From Bromus sterilis (Eukaryota; Streptophyta; Magnoliopsida; Poales; Poaceae): 64,000 nt of DNA. Shown in pieces: positions 1 through 11,721 of this stretch. Location of the stretch: contig OX465598.1 in the NCBI GenBank assembly GCA_950022295.1, forward strand, positions 171,200,001-171,264,000, given 5' to 3'. Position 1 is the first letter of the stretch, and every line of letters starts with the position of its first letter. Both the position numbers and the translations under genes were made by a program. The notes below the pieces were generated by a model. The model was not told the origin of the DNA and searched no databases. It saw only the letters and a program-made list of their open reading frames with translations.

Positions 1-647
1 GTGCGGGGGATCTGGTGCGTCCTCGTGGCGCTCTAAGGAGGAAGGGGAGGGCCTGGAAGCGCCTCGTCGTTGCGGTGGCGGTCACCGGCCGAGGCATGCT
101 CGACATCGAGCTGCTTCGGCCCGCGGGGAGGAAGACGACATGCGCGGGGAGGTGGGCTGGGCCGTGGTGCGGTAAGTTGGGCTTCTTCCCTGGTAAGCCA
201 TCTTTTCTTTATTTGTTTCGTTTTTCTTTCTGTAATTTTGTTGTGCCTTGATAAATAAATACCTAGGCAATTTATAAAAATGCCCAAAGTATTTATAAAA
301 TCCTAAGTAGCCAGTGGAAAGCCACTTTTAGGATTTGAGCATTTTTGAAATTCAAAACATTTGAATTTCAATTCAATTAGGGGTCAACTTTAATTTCCAG
401 AGCACCTTTTGAATTTTAGAAAATTCCATAGGCATGGGAATGAACCCAAACCATTTTTAATGATCAGCATCATTTATAGGAATTTTCCAAATGTTCAAAT
501 GATTTTTGGAAAAAGATTTTTATCTGGCCATTTAAATTAAATTCTCTAGGGCTTTTCTTTTCCCCATTTTTGAATTTCATTTGAAATTTTCACATGATGC
601 AAAGGGTCAAACAAGCCCTAGCACTTACCCTAGTTGGTGTTCTGACA
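1..647 (-). repeat. Family B chromovirus LTR, 5' part, minus strand, cut by window edge
   Basis: Read on the minus strand, this begins TGTCAGAACACC at 647 and matches the start of the family B LTR seen at 24597 and 42832: the CTAGGG motif, the stretch near 'tttgcatcatgtg', the AT-rich part and then the GC-rich part with a TCGAGCA-type motif. About the first 640 bp of an LTR whose intact form here is 3.4-3.8 kb is present; the rest lies left of the window. Position 647/648 is the outer LTR end and abuts a family A LTR fragment. Short ORFs inside it are shadows of the GC-rich LTR. Confidence 0.8.
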
Positions 648-807
648 TTTACACTTTGTGTGGGATTCACAACTTAATACCAGCGAGATGTTCTGGATAG
701 ATATCTCAAGGTGGATGATTCGTAGTAGATGCAGATGGATTTCGGTCTACTTACCTTGGCGTACTGCCCATTGTTTTTGAGCCTCTTCCTTTCTTTTGTA
801 GCATAGT
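648..807 (+). repeat. Family A LTR fragment (A1)
   Basis: The stretch from 'tttacacttt' to 'gtagcatag' matches the middle of the family A LTRs (for example about 52259-52418), including 'ccagcgagatgttctgg' and 'atatctcaaggtgg'. The 5' part of the LTR is missing where the family B LTR abuts, and the 3' part is missing because the sequence jumps straight into internal coding sequence at about 808. It is therefore a double-ended truncation. Confidence 0.8.
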
Positions 808-1794
808 CTAAATGATGTAGAGGAAATAGAAGAATTTGTTGCTTATAAGGGTGCCTATGAAATTACTTCTCTTCTTAAAAATATTGATGATGCCCCTTAC
901 AAATCTGAGAGTCTTGCTATACTTAACTATCGTTTGGAAAATTACGATGCAAATTATTATATTACTGATCATCTTGAAAGAATCTCTCCCCCAAAGGAAG
1001 AGACTAATGATTTGCAGGACTCTATGGAAGAAGAAATTGCTGAACCCGAAAGCTCCTTGGATGAAAAATAGGAGGAGAGTGATGAAAAAAAGGAGGAAGA
1101 ATGGAGCCATCCACGTCTACCTTGTAATGAGAGTAACCCTTTGACTCTTACCTTATATGAGTGTTATGACCCCATGGATTCTTTTGAAATATACCTTTTT
1201 GATGAAGTTGATGCCTTCTATGCTTATGGCCGTGATGCCACTATGGATGATGCTTACGGAGATGAACTTGCTATAGTTCCTCATGTTGAGCATGAATTTT
1301 TTTCTATTTCACCCACACTTGATTGTCCTATTATCCTTTTGAAATCTCCAACTCATATTCCGGAGAATTGTGCTCTTATCAAGGCTCAATGTGATGGGTT
1401 GCATTTATCTTATAATCCTAAAGACCATGTTGAAAACTATACACGTGTGCTTGTAGGTCATGAACAACATGATTTATGTGATAGTTATATTCTTGATGTT
1501 GTTCATGATACTACTGAAAATTATTTTGAGAGAGGGAAGTTTGGTTGTAGAAACTTCCATATTACTAAAACTCCTCTCTTTATGTTGAATGTTTTGAAGA
1601 TGTTCTTGTTCCACGTTCCTATGCTGGTTTATTTTTGCTTCTTTGATTTATTTTCTTATAAGATGCCTATGCATAGGAAGTGGGTTAGGCTTAAATGTGT
1701 TTCATATTTGCTTCTTGATGCTCTCTTTTGCTTCAAAATTCTTATTCTTGTGAGAGCATCTTCTATAATCTTCTTGCCTAGCTTAAAGGCGTAA
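802..1794 (+). pseudogene. Family A (Athila-like) acidic internal ORF, truncated
   Basis: One reading frame stays open from the TAG at 799 to the stop at 1792-1794, except for a TAG at 1069-1071, which gives about 330 codons. The N-terminal part is acidic (EEIEEFVAY, then a run of Glu/Lys near 1060-1110). The middle is rich in Asp and Tyr (YECYDPMDSF), and the last 70 residues are hydrophobic with two possible membrane segments (LFHVPMLVYFCFFDLF and a following stretch). No gag, protease, RT or integrase motif is seen. It lacks its own start codon because the LTR was fused to it by a deletion, so it is a remnant. I recall similar acidic ORFs in cereal Athila-type elements, but the function is unknown. 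Confidence 0.6.
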
Positions 1795-3874
1795 AAGAAA
1801 GCGCTTGTTGGGAGGCAACCCAAGATGTTTTTACTTCTGTTTTTAGTGGTCTTGATGATTGTTACTACTGTAGCAACATCATTGTATCTTTATTTTTCAA
1901 TCTTTGTGCCAATTATAGCCTCATATGACAAGGGAAGTGAAAGTTGCGACATGCTGTCCAGAAAACAGATTCTGTCCTCGTGACGGAAAAATCATAGAAA
2001 ATCACCAGTTCATCTTTTTGAGCTGATATTTTTACACAGCGTGCTATATATAATCACGAAACTTTCGTATGTTCTGAGTTTTTTGATTTGAGTTGTAGAA
2101 GTGCCCCTAAAAAATTCTTTACTACCCGCTGTTCTGTTTTCCACAGATTCTGCCACGTTTTGTCTCTCCTAACTTTTGCAAACCTTAAGCTTGCTTTTTA
2201 TTTGAAAAAACCTTTTGGAAATCTTGAGAAACAGTATCCCTTCCTGGAAATCTTTATTTGCAGTAGAGTAAAATTATTTGAAAAGTGTACTAACCTCTCT
2301 AATCAGTTTACAATGAGTTATGTATGAAGGGAGTTTTCAAGTGTGCGATGGAAGATGATGAAAGAAGATCCTGGAGTGTCAAACGCTCAAGCCAGGGGAT
2401 GCCCATGTGCAACCCCAATAAATATTCAAGAAGACTCAAGCGTCTAAGCTTGGGCATGCTCCCGTGCATTCTCTTCTTCATCAACAATTATCAGTTCGTC
2501 CCTAGTTGCACTATATTTTTATCACTTCATGCGTTATGCGCTATGCTTGGAGCATCTCGCTCTTTACTTTTCTTAGTTTTTTTTTTCTTTGTTTCCTGTT
2601 ATAACAAGTTAGACCCCAGCTTTCTTTTGTGTGGGAGAGAAACACGCTCCGTTTGAACTAGAACTCCTCATAGGATTTGCATGCTTATTTCCTTAGCTGT
2701 GAGTTGTTCTTTTTCTTTTCTTAGCTGCTGCCCTGCTTAGTTGTAGTGCTTTTGTTTTCTTCTAGAGCTTTTATTTTGTCTCAGTTGAACTTTCTATAGG
2801 TTGCATGTTTATCTTGTTTAGAGAGTTTGCCTGTTGCACTGAGTTTTTTGTCTTGACTAGAAAGTAGGTAGTTGAGGTTGCTATTCTCTTTGTAGTAGTA
2901 ACTTGCAATAGTTTTGAGGTATTGACTAGAGTAATGTTTGAACTTATGGTGTCAAGAGCTATAGCCTATTAGTGATAGATGTCGTATTTTGGGCAATCCG
3001 TGTGATTTTAGAAAACCAAAATCCCTGTAGAGAACTCTAGCTACTAGATGGATCACTAACCTCAGGAGGGTTCGGATATTAGAGTACACTCACGTACCAT
3101 GAGTCGAGGATGCGCAAGGATAACCAAACCCCCATACACTCCTCCTCGGGGTACTTGTCTCTTTGTGAACCTCCTGATTAGATTGAGAGTTACCGATAAT
3201 AAGTGCATGAGTTCTTTGGACTAATGTGAGTATTCGAAAGTTGACACTTCCACCTCCCATATTTTGCTAGCCTCTCCTGTGCCGTGCATTGCCTCCTTCT
3301 CACTCCGAGAGTTGGCGTCCACCTTCGCCGGTACATCCAAACCCTTGGCATGATACGCTCTTTCATCATAAACCTCCTTATATCTTTTCTCAAAACAACC
3401 ACCTTACCTACCTATCAAGGCATTTCCATAGCCTTTCCGAGATACATTGCCATGCAACATCCATCTTCTCATGACTTGATCTTCATGTCATACATGCCAC
3501 TTGCTTGATCGATGAGCCGCATGCTAGTTGGGACTTTCCCTAATCATAGCGACATGACGCGCTAGTATCATTGCATATGCTGCTACCCTGGCAGAGGCCT
3601 ACATTTGCATCATGATAGTTACATTTTCTTTATGTGAGTACCTTTGTAAAGTGTGAAAGATCTCCTATATTCTTGTAAAATATAGAGTGTTGCCCCTAAA
3701 GTGAGGAAAAGATCCCAAAGAGGACAAAAAAAATATCCCAAAGAGGAAAAATGAGAGAAATAGAAAGAGCCATTGAGGCCACCAAAAAATACAAAAAATA
3801 GAAAAAAGAGAAAAATAAAAATAAAAAGAGAGAAGGGGGCACACTACTATTCCTTTTGAGAGATCCACACTAGC
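1795..3874 (+). mobile_element. Family A element A1, internal 3' region (non-coding)
   Basis: This matches, in order, the 3' internal part of A5 (48500-50515) and A3 (12620-14700). It has the 'gcgcttgttgggaggcaaccc' block, the 'gacatgctgtccag' block, the small ORF with GGGGATG hairpins, the 'gtgtcgtattttggg' block and a long purine-rich A/G tract (3690-3840). At about 3874 it switches to a minus-strand LTR of the same family; the usual continuation to a polypurine tract and 3' LTR is absent. No large ORF is present. Confidence 0.75.
2324..2656 (+). CDS. Conserved small ORF of family A (copy in A1)
   Basis: A 110-codon frame starts MKGVFKCAMEDDERR and ends in a long hydrophobic, Phe-rich tail that could be a membrane segment. 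Related frames start with MKGVF and stay open in A2 (7004-7288 minus), A3 (13155-13433) and A5 (49033-49275). The centre is basic (KYSRRLKRLSLGM) and overlaps two GGGGATG-type inverted repeats. It may be a real small protein or an accident of conserved non-coding DNA; I cannot decide by eye. Confidence 0.3.
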   Translation: MKGVFKCAMEDDERRSWSVKRSSQGMPMCNPNKYSRRLKRLSLGMLPCILFFINNYQFVPSCTIFLSLHALCAMLGASRSLLFLVFFFFVSCYNKLDPSFLLCGRETRSV

Positions 3875-5031
3875 GTGGCGGTACGCCAAAATAAGTAGAC
3901 CGAAATTCAACTGCATCTACTACTAATCATCCACCTTGAGATATCTATCCAGAACATCTCGCTGGTATTAAGTTGCGCGCCCCACCCAAAGTGTAAACCC
4001 AAAGCAACAGACTACTGCATTAAAAAAACTTTGCTTAAAGTAAAGAATCCTTGCAACCGCGGTTACAAGCACCATTGTTTTCCCCCTTGTGGCAACAACA
4101 CATCCCCTAGACTCATGTTTCTGTCACTCAAGCTAGTCATCAGGGGGCATGAACCCACAATCAAGCATAACGCTCCCTCTTGCAATCACTACCTACTACT
4201 TGGCCAAAGCAATAAACATCAACGAAGAACATGCAAGAATTACTCAAGAACAAAAATATAAAAGAGAGGAACCAAATATATTACTCAATCACAATCTGAA
4301 CATAGTCTCATAATCCATCAGATCCCAGCAAACTCAGCATAGCAACAACAGAAAGAATTATATATGTGCCTTGATCATGTAGGGCAGCTCACAAGGTCTA
4401 ATCCATGAAGAACAAAGAGGGGAGGAGAACATCACATAGCTACTGATCATGGACCCATGGTCCAAGGTGGACTACTCACGGATCATCCGGGAAGCATCCA
4501 CGGTGGTGGATAAGCTCCCGGAGGTCAATCCTCCCTCCGATAGGGTGCCGGGAAGAGGTCTTCTGGTGCTCCCAATCTTGGAAGCGCGACGGCGGCGGAA
4601 TAGAGGCGAGATCGCTAAAAAGGGTTCTGTCTTCGAGGGTTTCGGGTCAAGAGATAAATATAGGCAAAGGGGGGCAGCTAGGGGGCCCGCCAGGGGTCCA
4701 GGCGCCCCCCTGGCGCGACCCCACCATAGGGCGCGCCGGGAGGGCGCCTGGGGCCCTGGTGGGTCCCCTTCGGCACCCCTTCGGGACTCTGGAAGGTTCC
4801 CGTATGCTGATTTTTTGTTGTATTTTTACGGAATTTTTGGAGCATTTTTAATACGGGGGAAACCTGAAATAGAAAAACAACAGAAAACAGAAACTGGCAC
4901 TGAGGTGCACTGAGTTAATAAGTTAGTACAAATATGATGAAAAGTGTATGAAAGTGTAGCTAGAACATAGCTATATCACACAAAACATGCATGGAGCAAG
5001 CAAAAATTATAGATACGTATGGGACGTATCA
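3875..5031 (-). repeat. A2 3' LTR, truncated
   Basis: On the minus strand the LTR begins TGATACGTCCC at 5031 and aligns with the 5' LTR at 10580-11721. It includes the GC-rich segment near 4680-4790, a TATA-like TATATTTA (plus coordinates 4655-4662), and the 'ctcaaggtggatga' block. The last 530 bp or so of LTR (present as 10052-10580 in the 5' copy) are missing. The break lies near 3875-3880, where 'cacactag' is shared with the A1 sequence. Confidence 0.8.
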
Positions 5032-7918
5032 ACATCCCCAAGCTTAATTCCTGCTCGTCCTCGAGTAGGTAAATGATAACAAGCATAATTTCTATCATGA
5101 CATGCTACCAACCATATAAGAACTTTTAAGTAAAGGAATCAATGTATGTAATTCAATTCAAGTCATAACAAGCAAGAGTCTATATTTGCATTGAAACAAG
5201 CAACATAAGAACATAAAGGTGCAAGAGCTCTTGCTGTCCGTGACTTGAAGGTCTCCAGATGGTGTTTGCGTGCAAGAAGTGGGAGATGGGAATACGAGAG
5301 AGAAAAATATTTATTTTTTGAGAACTCAATCTACTAAAGTTTCACACTTAGTCTTCTTTAGAATCTTATCTTGACTCATCCCCAGACCACTAGCCAGGTA
5401 CAAGTCAATTTGATCCACTCCCTTTCGATATTTGGAAAACTCATGCAATGGATGAGCGTAAGCACGAGAGTTGACACTTAGGATGGAAAAGAGAGAGATA
5501 TGGTGGAGGAGGAAGACAAAAAGGTGTGAAAGGATCACATCAATGAGGACAATCATAGGCGAGAGAAAGCCAAATGATAGATATGATGTGAGGAGTAGGG
5601 ATTGCCATGCAACGCATGCACATACGAGCTAAGAAAAGCTCTCCAATGGAACTAGTGGGGGGTGCATCCAACTTGCTCGCTCAATAAGACCTAGAGCTCA
5701 TTTGAGGAGGCTCATCATTTGAATATACAAGCAAAGTTCTAAAATGTGAAGGTCCCCACATAGCTATATGCATATATGATCATCTCTATGGAGTACACGA
5801 TATAAGAGGGATTACGAGTTTGGATCTTTCAAAAGGAATAGTAGTGTTGCCCCCCTTCTCTCTTTTTATTTCCTTTTTCTCTTTTTTTGTATTTTTTGGT
5901 GGCCTCCATGGCTCTTTCTATTTAACTCTCATTTGTCCTCTTGGGATCTTTTAAAATTGTCCTCTTTGGGATATTTTCCTCACTTAAGGGCAACACTCTA
6001 TTTCACAAGAAGTATAGAAGATCTTTTACACTTTACAAGGTACTCAACATAAAGAAGATGTAGCTATCATGATGTATGCAAATTTATGCCTCTACCAGTG
6101 TAGCAAGAACATGTATGACATGAAGATGAAGTCATGAGAAGGTGGATGTTGCATGGCAATGTATCTCGAAAAGGCTATGGAAATGCCTTGATAGGTAGGT
6201 ATGGTGGATGTTTTGAGGAAAGATATAAGGAGGTTTATGATGACAGGGCATATCATGCCAAGGGTTTGGATGCACCGGCGAGGTGGACGCCAATTCTCGG
6301 AGTGAGAAGAGGGCAATGCACGGTACCTAAAGTGTCTAGGAAATATGAGGAGGTGGAAATGTCAACTTTCAATACTTACATTAGTCTGAAGAACTCATGC
6401 ACTTATTATCGGTAACTCTCAATGTAATCAGGAGGTTCACAAAGATACAAGTACCCCGAGGAGGAGTGTATGGGGGTTTGGTTATCCTTGCACATCCTCG
6501 ACTCATGGTATGTGAGTGTACTCTAATATCCGATCCCTCCAAGGATTAGTGATCTATCTAGTAGCTAGAGTTCTCCACTAGTTTTTGTAGTTTTTTAAAA
6601 TAAACACGGATTGCCAAAAATAAGACACCTATCACTAATAGGCTAGAGCTCTTGACACCAAAAGTTCAAACATTACTCACAACAATAATTCAAAACTATT
6701 GCAAGTTACTACTACAATTGAATAGCAACCTCAATTACATACTTAAAGTTAAGACAGAACTCAATGCAACAACCAACTCTTTTAACAAGATAAACACGAA
6801 AACTAAAGAGAATTCCAACAACAAACTAAACAAAATCTCTTGAAAATATAAACATGAAAACTAAGAGCTAAACATGACAGCAACTAAGAAAAGATAAAGA
6901 ACACACAACAAAAGAAAGAAAAGCATGAAAGTCCTATTATGTGTTCTAGTTTGAAGTGGAGCGTGTTTCTCTCCCACACAAAAGAAAGTTGGGTTCTAAC
7001 TTGTTATGAACAGCAAACAAATAAAAATAAAACTAAAAAGAAAACTAAAGAGCGAGACGCTCCAAGTATAGCACATAACACATGAAGTGATAAAAATATA
7101 GTGAGACGAAGGACGAACTGATAATTGTTGATGAAGAAGGGGATGCACGAGGGCATCCCCAAGCTTAGATGCTTCAGTCTCCTTGAATATTTATTGGGAA
7201 TGCATGGGGGCATCCCCAAGCTTGAGCGTTTGACACTCCCGGATCTTCTTTCATCATCTTCCCTCGTACACTTGAAAACTCCCTTCATACATAACTCATC
7301 ATTAGCTGATTAGAGAGGTTAGTACACTTAATAAAATTATTTGCCTCTACTGGAAATAAAGATTTTCTTGGAGGGCTACTGTTTCTCAAGATTTCCAAAA
7401 AAAATTTGCAAAGAAAAAGCTAGCGCAAGACTTGCAAAAGTGAGGAAAGGCAAAACGTGGCAGAATCTGTGAAAAACAGACCAGCAGGTAGTAAATAATT
7501 TTTTCGGGTTGCTTCTGCTCAAATCAAAAAACTCGAAACAAACGCTCGAAAGCCAATTGTATAGAGAAAACTGTCAAAAAAATTCAGATCAAAAAGATGA
7601 TCTGGTTATTTTAGGCGAATTGTTTCGTCCAAGGATATAATCTGTTTTCTCGACAGTATGTCACAACTTTTAAACTTTCTTGCAATCGGAGGCTAAACTT
7701 GGCACAAAGCTTGAAAATAAAGATACAATGATGTTGCTACAGTAGTAACAATCATCAAGACCACTAAAAACAGAAGTAAAAACATCTTGGGTTGCCTCCC
7801 AACAAGCGCTTTCTTTTACGCATTTAAGCTAGGCAAGAAGCAAAAAGATCAAGTTTTATCAAGAGTAAGAGAATAGCTTGCCCGTGTGGCAGACTCAAGA
7901 GGTAAATTAATCTTCTTC
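5032..7918 (-). mobile_element. A2 internal non-coding region with polypurine tract and small ORF
   Basis: Between gag-protease and the 3' LTR lie 2.9 kb with no large ORF. It is collinear, in reverse, with 1795-3870, 12509-15483 and 48385-51286. Read on the minus strand the order is: the 'gcgcttgttgggaggcaaccc' block just after the gag stop, the small conserved ORF (7004-7288), a purine-rich tract, and the polypurine tract AAGCTTGGGGATG (5033-5045) that ends one base short of the LTR. Most autonomous Athila elements have pol in this interval; here nothing of it is seen. Confidence 0.7.
7004..7288 (-). CDS. Conserved small ORF of family A (copy in A2)
   Basis: A 94-codon frame begins MKGVFKCTREDDERR, has a basic middle (KYSRRLKHLSLGM) and ends in a hydrophobic stretch of about 25 residues (a run of Leu, Phe and Val). 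The layout is the same as in A1, A3 and A5. The frame is intact here although the gag of the same element carries two frameshifts. Confidence 0.35.
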   Translation of the reverse strand: MKGVFKCTREDDERRSGSVKRSSLGMPPCIPNKYSRRLKHLSLGMPSCIPFFINNYQFVLRLTIFLSLHVLCAILGASRSLVFFLVLFLFVCCS

Positions 7919-9888
7919 CTAGGGAAATGTTCCATCCCTTTTTTTAAGAGGTAATTGAAATTTTATATTCCCCTCTTTCATGTCAATAACAGCACCAACG
8001 GTGCGAAGAAAAGGGAGTCCCAAAATAATTGGACATAAAGGTTCACACTCTATGTCCATAATAGTAAAGTGAACGGGAACATAATTGTCATTGACAATGA
8101 TAAGAACATCGTCGATCTTCCAAGGTTTCTTTACGGAAGAATCAACGAGACGAACACAAAAAGAAGAAGGCTCAGAGGGCTTCAATTCAAAGATATCATA
8201 CATTCTTTTGGGCATAACGGAGGTAATAGCTCCAACATCACATAAAGCATAACAAGAGAAGTTATTAAATTTAATTTTTATCATAGGGTCCCAACCATCT
8301 TCTGGCTTCCTAGGTATGGAGGCTTCTATTCTAAGCTTCTCCTCCCTAGCTTTAATGAGAGCATTAGTGATATGCTCCGTGAAGGCAAGATTTAACGTGC
8401 TAGTGTGGGGGTCTCTAGACATTTTGTGTAATAAACTAATAACTTCAGAAAGGGTACAACTATCAAAATCAATGCCACTACTATCAAAGGTGGCAGTGGT
8501 GTCATCTAGACTCACTTGTTTGAAAGCCTCTATGTTCATAGGAGTTTCTTCTTCTATGGTTGAGGCAATAGCATCACCATTAATAGGTCCAATGGGACTA
8601 GGAGTGTGTTGGGTGCTAAAAGTTTGGGTATCCTCAACAACTTGGATAGTAGCAACAGTGTGGTGTGTAGGAAGGCTCTTAATTCTATCTTCTTCCTCCT
8701 TTTCTCTAGCCCATATTTCTTGAAGTTTAGCCATCATCCTAATGTTTTCATTAATTTGCATTTGGATAGCATTAATATAAGTGGCCTTCCTCTCCTCGAG
8801 GTGAGAAGTTCTAATTTTAAGAATTTCAATATCGAGGGCTAAGTTGTCTACCTTCAAAGAGAGATTATCTAATTTGTCTAATTTTTCCTCTACACTCTTG
8901 TTGAAGGCCTTTTGGCTAGTGATAAATTCTTTAAGCATGCTTTCTAATTCAGAAGTGGAGTTCTTGTTGTCAGGATAAGTGTTGTTGTTCCCATAGTTGT
9001 TGGATGGGAACGGTCTAGGATTGCTAGAAAAAAATACTCCTATAAGCATTATTGTAGAAGTTGTTTCTAGAGATAAAGTTCACATCTACTTGTTCTTGAG
9101 AAACCAAAGAATTTAAAGGGACATCATGAGGATCAATAGGAGGTTGCTTCGTAAGTAGAGACATAATTAAGTCAACTTTTTCAATTAGGGAGGAAATCTC
9201 CTCGACAGAGTTTACCTTCCTACCCGTTGGAGCTCGTTCGGTGTGCCATTGGGAATAATTGGTCATCATCTCATCTAGTAGTTTTGTTGCAGCACCAAGT
9301 GTTGTTGACATAAAGGTTCCTCCCGCGGTCGAATCTAACAGGTTCCGCGAGGTAAAGTTCAAGCCTGCATAAAAAGTCTGGATGACCATCCAAGTAGTCA
9401 AACCATGTGTAGGGCATTTCTTAACAAGAGATTTCATTAGTTCCCAAGCTGGGGCAACGTGTTCATTATCCAATTGTTTAAAATTCATAATATTAATCCT
9501 CAACTGGATAATTTTAGCAGGTGGGTAGTACTTTCCAATAAAAGTATCATTGCACTTATCCAAAGAATCTATGCTATTCCTAGGCAAGGATTGAAACCAA
9601 ATTTTAGCTCCTTCCCTCAAGGAGAAAGGAAAAAAGCTTAAGCTTAACAATATCACCTTTTACTTCTTTATACTTTTGCATGTAACAAAGCTCAACAAAA
9701 TTATTTAAGTGTAAAGCAGCATCATCTCCAGCACTAGAGAATTGATCTCTCATAACAAGGTTTAACAAAGCAGGTTTAATTTCATAAGAGGTAGCTGAAG
9801 TGACAGGTGTAGCAATAGGAGTGCAGATAAAATCATTGTTGTTGTGACTAGTGAAGTCACACAACTTTGTTTTTTCAGTGGAACCCAT
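7919..9888 (-). pseudogene. A2 gag-protease, two frameshifts
   Basis: The likely start is the ATG at 9888 (MGSTEKTKL). The frame changes near 9640 and again near 9040 and ends with TAG at 7919-7921. The first half has the Athila-type gag core: an 'FPFSLREGAKIWF' motif followed by 'FIGKYYPPAK', then LGAATKLLDEM and NSVEEIS motifs. A coiled-coil linker follows (leucines in heptads around 8780-8950, ELESMLKEF to LEERKATY). The C-terminal part is a retropepsin-like aspartic protease with CDVGAITSVMP (Asp-Val-Gly active-site loop) and a flap-to-end motif IILGLPFL, in which the usual GR is GL. Gag packages the RNA and protease would cut the polyprotein. No RT follows. Two frameshifts make it inactive. 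Confidence 0.8.
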
Positions 9889-10051
9889 AGCAGCAAACAG
9901 GACAATCAATTTTTTTGTGATTTTTGATAAAGGACACTAAAGAAAGAACTGAAAGGTAAACTAACAAGACTAAAAAGCAACGGTAAAAGATAGTGTGCAA
10001 CTCGCCTATCTTGAAGATTGGAGTCCCCGGCAACGACGCCAGAAATTGGTT
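9889..10051 (-). other. A2 leader between primer site and gag
   Basis: The 163 bp between the 5' LTR and the gag ATG hold the primer-binding site next to the LTR and a short AT-rich leader. The same leader wording ('actatcttttacc', 'cttgttagtttacc') recurs in A5 at about 47530-47640, which supports common descent of the two copies. Confidence 0.6.
10024..10041 (-). other. A2 primer-binding site, tRNA-Asp type
   Basis: On the minus strand this reads TGGCGTCGTTGCCGGGGA, one change from TGGCGCCGTTGCCGGGGA, the complement of the 3' end of plant tRNA-Asp. It lies 10 bases inside the LTR end at 10052. The same site occurs in A5 at 47487-47504. Confidence 0.8.
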
Positions 10052-11721
10052 TGATGGCACCGAAGTAGTGCTCCTCGTTGGCTACCCCAAGTGGAAGGTT
10101 GAGATGTAGCACCGTAGCAAATTTCCCCTAACATAGAGGATAGAGTTTATGTCTCCAGTAGGACTCCAACGACGACAAGTAGGTGGTAAAGTTAACAATG
10201 GCGCCGTTCACAATCTCAGGGTTGCTTAGTTTACGTGGACCTGCACACAAATACAAATAACTTTGCTCCCAACGAGTACAGAGAGGTTGTCAATCTCTCC
10301 GGCCTTGCCGTTTACAAATGATCAAACACGACAGATAAAAGATAGTGATAACTGCAACTAAAAGTAAAAGCAAGAAGTAAATTGAGGGTTTAAACAGTGG
10401 TGGAAATATGGACCGGGGTCCCATGATGTTCACTAGTTATGTCTCTCTCCCAAAATACGATAAAACTGCTATGCGAGGTAAACAAATCACAACTAGGCAA
10501 TTGACAGGATTACGGGCACAAACTAATGCTAACTATGCTACAAAGAAAGGAAGAGGCTCAAAAGCATGGGCGGTACACCAAAATAAGTAGACCTAAATCC
10601 AACTGCGTCTACTACTAATCATCCACCTTGAGATATCTATCCAGAACATCTCGTTGGTATTAAGTTGCGAGCCCCACCCAAAGTGTAAACCCAAAGCAAC
10701 ATACAACTGCATTAATAGAACTTTGCGTAAAGTGAACAATCCTTGCAACCGCGTTTACAAGAACCGTTGTTTTCCCCCGTGTGGCAAAAGTACACCCCCT
10801 AGACTCATGTTTCTGTCACTCAAGCTAGTCATCAGGGGGCATGAACCCACAATCAAGCATAACACACCCTCTTGGAGTCACTACCAACTACTTGGCCAAA
10901 GCAATAAACAACAATGGAGAACATGCAAGAATTACTCAAGAACAAAAATATAAAAGAGAAGAACCAAATATATTACTCCATCACAATCTGAACATAGTCT
11001 TATAATGCATCAGATCCCAGCAAACTCAGCATATCAACAGCAAAAAGAATTACATATGTGCCTTGATCACGTAGGACAGCTCACAAGGTCTAATCCATGA
11101 AGAACAAAGAGGGGAGGATAACATCACATAGCTACTGATCATGGACCCATGGTCCAAGGCGGACTACTCATGGATCATCCGGGAAGCGTCCATGGTGGTG
11201 TAGAAGCCCCCGAAGGTCAATCCTCCCTCCGGCAGGGTGCCAGGAAAAGGTCTTCTGGTGCTCCCGATCTTGGAAGCACGGCGGCGGCGGAACAGAGGCG
11301 AGATCGCGAAAAAGGGTTCTGTCTTCGAGCGTTTTGGGTCGAGAGATAAATATATGCGAAGGATGGCAACCAGGGGGCCACCGGGGGTCCAGGCACCCCC
11401 CTGGCGTGGCCCCACCCTAGGGCGCTCTAGGAGGGCGCCTGTGGCCCTGGTGGGTCCCCTCCGACCCCCCTTCGGGACTCTGGAAGGTTCCCGTGAGCTG
11501 ATTTTTTATTTGATTTTTCCAGAATTTTTGGAGCATTTTTAATACGGGGAAATCTGAAATAGAAAAACAGCAGAAAACAGAAACTGACACTGAGGTGCAC
11601 TGAGTTAATAGGTTAGTCCAAATATGATCAAAAGTGTATGAAAGTGTAGCTAAAACATAGCAATATCACACAAAACATGCATGGAGCAAGCAGAAATTAT
11701 AGATACGTTCGGGGTGTATCA
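10052..11721 (-). repeat. A2 5' LTR
   Basis: This is a 1670-bp LTR, read on the minus strand from TGATACACCCC at 11721 to CCATCA at 10052. It keeps the TG...CA ends, a TATA-like TATATTTA (plus 11347-11354) followed by a very GC-rich stretch, and the 'ctcaaggtggatga' block. It is longer than its 3' partner because only the latter was truncated. Its outer end abuts the A3 gag fragment. Confidence 0.8.

Larger units (their letters stand above)
3875..11721 (-). mobile_element. Element A2: non-autonomous Athila-like retrotransposon, minus strand
   Basis: This is the most complete family A copy. Read on the minus strand it has a 5' LTR (10052-11721), a tRNA-Asp-type primer site (10024-10041), gag-protease (7919-9888), a long non-coding region (5032-7918), a polypurine tract (5033-5045) and a 3' LTR that starts at 5031 but breaks at about 3875. 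No reverse transcriptase, RNase H or integrase is encoded, so it would need a helper. The truncated 3' LTR abuts A1 and the outer end of the 5' LTR abuts A3, both family A copies in the opposite direction, so no target-site duplication can be read. Confidence 0.8.

Noticed and set aside
10024..10041. tRNA gene-like sequence
   Set aside because: Only the 18 bases complementary to a tRNA 3' end are present, which is a primer-binding site. No cloverleaf arms are seen. The same holds at 20162, 28049, 47487 and 63739.
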